From Crossaster papposus (lineage: Eukaryota > Echinodermata > Asteroidea > Velatida > Solasteridae): a stretch of 64,000 nucleotides of DNA. A program made the translations under genes and the position numbers. Positions 63,801-64,000 of this stretch are shown here, piece after piece. The notes beneath the pieces are model-generated. The model had not been told where the DNA came from and made no database searches. It saw only the letters and a list, made by a program, of their open reading frames with translations. How positions within the stretch are numbered: the first letter of the stretch is position 1; each line of letters begins with the position of its first letter. Where the stretch lies: assembly GCA_037893245.1 (NCBI GenBank), contig JBAIAA010000780.1, positions 310,001 through 374,000 of the forward strand, written 5' to 3'.

Positions 63801-64000
63801 AAAGGCCATGGCTAATCATAACGACATAGTTGAAGTGTTTTTTCTGTTCATTTTTGGTCTGAGCGGCACAGCAGCTGAATGGTCCTTTGCATTACGTGAC
63901 CTGAAACATCTTGAAACGTTTCGTGTTACATACTGCACATTAATAGGCACAGACATTGAGAACATTGCTGCATCGCTTAGTGACACGCCCACTTTGGTTG
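48613..64000 (+). CDS. Predicted UBL-rich NACHT-LRR (NLR) gene, 3' end off window
   Basis: Exons at 48613-48871, 49233-49386, 49575-49683, 50058-50222, (50317-about 50525 doubtful), 50602-50691, 50869-51027, 51964-52128, 52280-52438, 52944-53105, 53255-53566, 53689-53832, 53922-54089, 54193-54366, 54987-55256, 56137-56348, 56476-56587, 56790-56972, 57255-57872, 58117-58340, 58464-58575, 59045-59407, 59761-59976 and 60554 to the window end can be spliced in one frame. Order: unknown N-terminus; UBL1; about ten basic/acidic disordered exons; UBL2; basic exons; UBL3; linkers; NACHT; LRRs. NLRs are cytosolic nucleotide-dependent immune receptors; the UBLs would stand where CARD or Death domains normally do. 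Whether one transcript covers all exons is inferred from phase only. A UBL gene followed by a separate NLR gene is the alternative. Confidence 0.6.
49233..49386 (+). CDS. UBL1, first half
   Basis: Phase 2-0 exon. Encodes EIQLFVRSSLRSTLCLQLHP and LLQEQLKIEPENQHLFTKRH: the first beta hairpin, helix and third strand of a ubiquitin fold (ubiquitin: QIFVKTL, IT-LEV, KIQDKEGIPPDQQRLIF). Shorter between strands one and two than the family norm by no more than a residue. Confidence 0.8.
49575..49683 (+). CDS. UBL1, second half
   Basis: Phase 0-1 exon encoding LCDGASLKDHGIVQDSKVDL and RLASELMDG. It aligns with ubiquitin [23 protein letters not shown]. No terminal Gly-Gly exposed, so conjugation is unlikely. 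Confidence 0.8.
50058..50222 (+). CDS. Basic/acidic disordered exon 1
   Basis: Phase 1-1. Starts EKRRRKRKAGYKSSSEEEDK after the splice and ends in Ser/Asn-rich text with SNRNQSK. The KRRRKRK cluster looks like a nuclear-localisation or nucleic-acid-binding patch. Confidence 0.7.
50317..50525 (+). CDS. Doubtful exon of the UBL-NLR gene
   Basis: Open in phase 1 after TTTCAG, encoding LEERERLGRKQKYVDRKLSS and PEGAEGKSKLADGDFKRNQM. No acceptable donor is visible before a stop (only GTCGAT near 50526), so it may be a pseudo-exon skipped by 50058-50222 to 50602-50691. Confidence 0.35.
50602..50691 (+). CDS. Small Ser/Asp exon
   Basis: Phase 1-1, acceptor GTTACAG and donor GTAAAC. Encodes EDTKLHTSSGGGSQDSSDDS and GCSSTFVAKH. 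Low-complexity acidic linker. Confidence 0.6.
50869..51027 (+). CDS. Basic/acidic disordered exon (type B, copy 1)
   Basis: Phase 1-1. Encodes ATKRTRRRRRKVRGKSPSDE and EAASNQSKS. Nearly identical twin at 52280-52438, with the same ATATCCGGCAG acceptor. Confidence 0.7.
51125..51325 (-). mobile_element. tRNA-derived SINE, copy 1
   Basis: On the minus strand AAGATAACTCAGTTGGCAGG (A-box-like) and CGCAAGTTCAAATTCAGCTC (B-box) lie at tRNA spacing. Twin at 52525-52720, in the equivalent intron of the duplicated exon pair. Confidence 0.75.
51964..52128 (+). CDS. Basic/acidic disordered exon (type A, copy 1)
   Basis: Phase 1-1. Encodes RKRRRRRKAAKKSSSKEVEE and SRIDKELEVSDDSSDSAAFP. Twin at 52944-53105. 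Confidence 0.7.
52280..52438 (+). CDS. Basic/acidic disordered exon (type B, copy 2)
   Basis: Phase 1-1. Encodes AKRRTRRRRRKVRGKSPSDE and KLFTSSGVEAASNQSKS. Duplicate of 50869-51027 with its flanking intron. Confidence 0.7.
52525..52720 (-). mobile_element. tRNA-derived SINE, copy 2
   Basis: Minus strand: AACTCAGTTGGGAGGGAGCG and GTCGCAGGTTCAAATCCAGC, with a better B-box (GGTTCAAATCC) than copy 1. It was probably copied with the exon block. Confidence 0.78.
52944..53105 (+). CDS. Basic/acidic disordered exon (type A, copy 2)
   Basis: Phase 1-1. Encodes RKRKRRRKAAKKSPSKEKEK and SRIDKEPEVSDDSSDSAAFS. Duplicate of 51964-52128. Confidence 0.7.
53255..53566 (+). CDS. Long Lys-rich disordered exon
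   Basis: Phase 1-1, 104 residues. Includes KESKKRRRRSKTGQRQVNKK, CGDSVTFSGVNTSDRTSAG and KNAGRTQKQKGKRFKKSQSE. No folded domain recognised. Confidence 0.7.
53689..53832 (+). CDS. Disordered exon
   Basis: Phase 1-1, acceptor CTCTTTAG. Encodes RGQRSSKKDNDLLLTGKRSS and NRKPSLDDKEHDKL. Confidence 0.65.
53922..54089 (+). CDS. Disordered exon
   Basis: Phase 1-1. Encodes RRKTKSARNASHAYSSEKQA and SVTKPPKT. Begins with a basic cluster like its neighbours. Confidence 0.68.
54193..54366 (+). CDS. Basic disordered exon (type C, copy 1)
   Basis: Phase 1-1. Encodes RRRKSLPKKVSRTRRKGRRR and DEDNVKSKDSSIPASNDEQS-KS. Paralogue of 56790-56972 (KDKVKSKDSPISSPID). Confidence 0.7.
54987..55256 (+). CDS. GCH exon (type D, copy 1)
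   Basis: Phase 1-1, 90 residues, Gln/Lys/Glu-rich. Begins GCHAASQRQVPSQEKDF and includes LKKQQGTDDEEEINKQDTTT and SDEKQRLTEKQEGSRPEIC. Shares its opening and the LKKQQ-T block with 57255-57872. Confidence 0.7.
55400..55745 (-). mobile_element. Dispersed SINE-like repeat, copy 2
   Basis: (AAT)n at 55391-55411, then TTATATAGCGCTTTTAGTCT and the shared blocks listed for 21940-22250. On the minus strand the end carries a B-box-like GGTTCGAGTCC. Lies in an intron of the UBL-NLR gene. Confidence 0.75.
55978..56002. mobile_element. Solo end of the 17031 MITE family
   Basis: TAGGTTTTGTCGGAGCCGGT then CACA matches the right terminal repeat of 17031-17417. Confidence 0.55.
56137..56348 (+). CDS. UBL2, first half
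   Basis: Phase 1-0. Encodes a basic leader (RTKTRRERTD) then RIQLFVNSTSMGPICLQMHP and LNETLQNQPGVESEKQQ. The least ubiquitin-like of the three: strand three is shortened (QQRDHE). Confidence 0.75.
56476..56587 (+). CDS. UBL2, second half
   Basis: Phase 0-1. Encodes PRAETSHKDYRVEQDANIEI and HLMSGLM. The LEDG loop is replaced by PRAET, so this domain may be decaying. Confidence 0.72.
56790..56972 (+). CDS. Basic disordered exon (type C, copy 2)
   Basis: Phase 1-1. Encodes RTRKTSRAKKVRRKTRQARR and VKSKDSPISSPIDANATKQS. Paralogue of 54193-54366. Confidence 0.7.
57255..57872 (+). CDS. Long GCH exon (type D, copy 2)
   Basis: Phase 1-1, 206 residues, highly charged and Gln-rich. Begins GCHVVPCDQAPAGQLTDFKK and includes KKQQDTNGREEINQDDNMKT, a KQKWDGEDNLEQVDDLRRSE segment and KAQKQKQANHQDRLSKDLVP. 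No folded domain recognised. Longer paralogue of 54987-55256. Confidence 0.72.
58117..58340 (+). CDS. UBL3, first half
   Basis: Phase 1-0. Basic leader RTKMRKERG, then IQLFVNTLSSGPICLQMLPS and LKEKLQDHLGIEPEKQRLIT. Very close to ubiquitin in pattern (QIFVKTL, K-KIQD-GIPPDQQRLIF), the clearest of the three. Confidence 0.85.
58464..58575 (+). CDS. UBL3, second half
   Basis: Phase 0-1. Encodes LRDGVPLQDQAIEQDANIEL and RLVQGLMGG. It matches L-EDGRTL-x-D-x-I-x-T-L-LRL-x-GG. The GG is followed by more sequence (ADDEHKSAG), so it is not a free conjugation tail unless processed. Confidence 0.85.
59045..59407 (+). CDS. Charged linker exon
   Basis: Phase 1-1, 121 residues. Encodes NSQKGTDKDPKTRKDNERKA, DEQQRSVEKQLEDLKPTSVR and GQEPERVGKENRSQENSQ. 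Disordered, Gln/Glu/Lys-rich. Donor GTGAAG. Confidence 0.65.
59761..59976 (+). CDS. Pre-NACHT exon of unknown fold
   Basis: Phase 1-1, acceptor GCATATAG, donor GTAAAG. Encodes MVPAMFHPAMQHPYTVCTRN, DVTVDGMCNPIFFAPSTGHT and FNYKYTQNVTIQAATL. Less charged than earlier exons and with hydrophobic/aromatic pattern, so possibly a folded piece. Not recognised. Confidence 0.6.
60170..60262 (-). repeat. tRNA-like SINE fragment
   Basis: On the minus strand, GTTGGCGTAGCGGTTC (A-box-like) and GGATTGGGTTTTCAGTCCC (B-box-like) occur about 35 bp apart. A C-run (60113-60131) lies upstream. In the intron before the NACHT exon. Confidence 0.4.
60554..64000 (+). CDS. NACHT-LRR exon, open at window end
   Basis: Phase 1 exon after CTCAACAG with no stop for 3,447 nt. 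Domain order: Ala/Asp-rich leader; ALKKMYLTTGSYVQANPWID and IAKIYTNLRL, the segment that usually precedes NACHT in invertebrate NLRs; an Asp/Gly triplet-repeat insert (60801-60870); Walker A GWAGMGKT (60973-60996); Walker B LLLLDGFDEL (61201-61230); sensor VVITTRPSHL (about 61312); helical regions with SPMLLLLICLLWRQD and FIHKTVQEFCASRYL (about 61828); then LRRs from about 62380 with LQKLDLDNCWLNNDDVKGIA and KLDLSGNESLAGSDWS-type repeats. NACHT proteins oligomerise on ATP binding; the LRRs are the likely sensor. The C-terminus is outside the window. Confidence 0.9.

Overview
The window is animal genomic DNA. It has many short coding exons with GT-AG splice sites and intact phase, large introns, and a high density of short inverted-repeat transposons, non-LTR retrotransposon remnants and tRNA-derived SINEs. 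The two host genes, a sulfonylurea-receptor-like ABC transporter and an NLR (NACHT-LRR) gene, point to a marine invertebrate deuterostome such as an echinoderm; a hemichordate or lancelet is possible. The species cannot be named from sequence alone.

Region 1 (1-26,106, + strand): the 3' two thirds of an ABCC-family gene closest to SUR (ABCC8/ABCC9). Twenty exons join with correct phase into 2,607 nt, giving 868 residues plus stop: NBD1, acidic linker, second transmembrane domain and NBD2. The 5' part (TMD0/TMD1) lies upstream of the window. Both NBDs are altered at the switch (H-loop) position and NBD1 has LSDGQ instead of LSGGQ. The introns are full of MITEs: two TTAA-flanked families, an internally deleted piggyBac-like element, an R2-like retrotransposon end split by a MITE, foldback elements, and a 20-bp polypyrimidine minisatellite.

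Region 2 (26,107-48,500): gene-poor and repeat-built. It opens with about seven decayed tandem copies of the ABC gene's own last-exon end. Then come three copies of a repeat of about 2-2.9 kb carrying a (TCGAG)n tract, a 652-bp PIF/Harbinger-like insertion whose empty site can be read in a sister copy, a tandem repeat of about 250 bp, long palindromes, and two decayed endonuclease/reverse-transcriptase retrotransposons (41.7-45.5 kb).

Region 3 (about 48,600 to beyond 64,000, + strand): a series of exons, almost all phase 1-1, that can be spliced into one frame. They encode three ubiquitin-like (UBL) domains, each split over two exons, separated by Lys/Arg-rich and Ser/Asp/Glu-rich disordered exons. 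These run on, in phase, into a very large exon encoding a NACHT ATPase and leucine-rich repeats that is still open at the window end. The gene grew by duplication of exon blocks. If one transcript covers it, it is a UBL-NACHT-LRR protein, an unusual NLR architecture and the most interesting object here.
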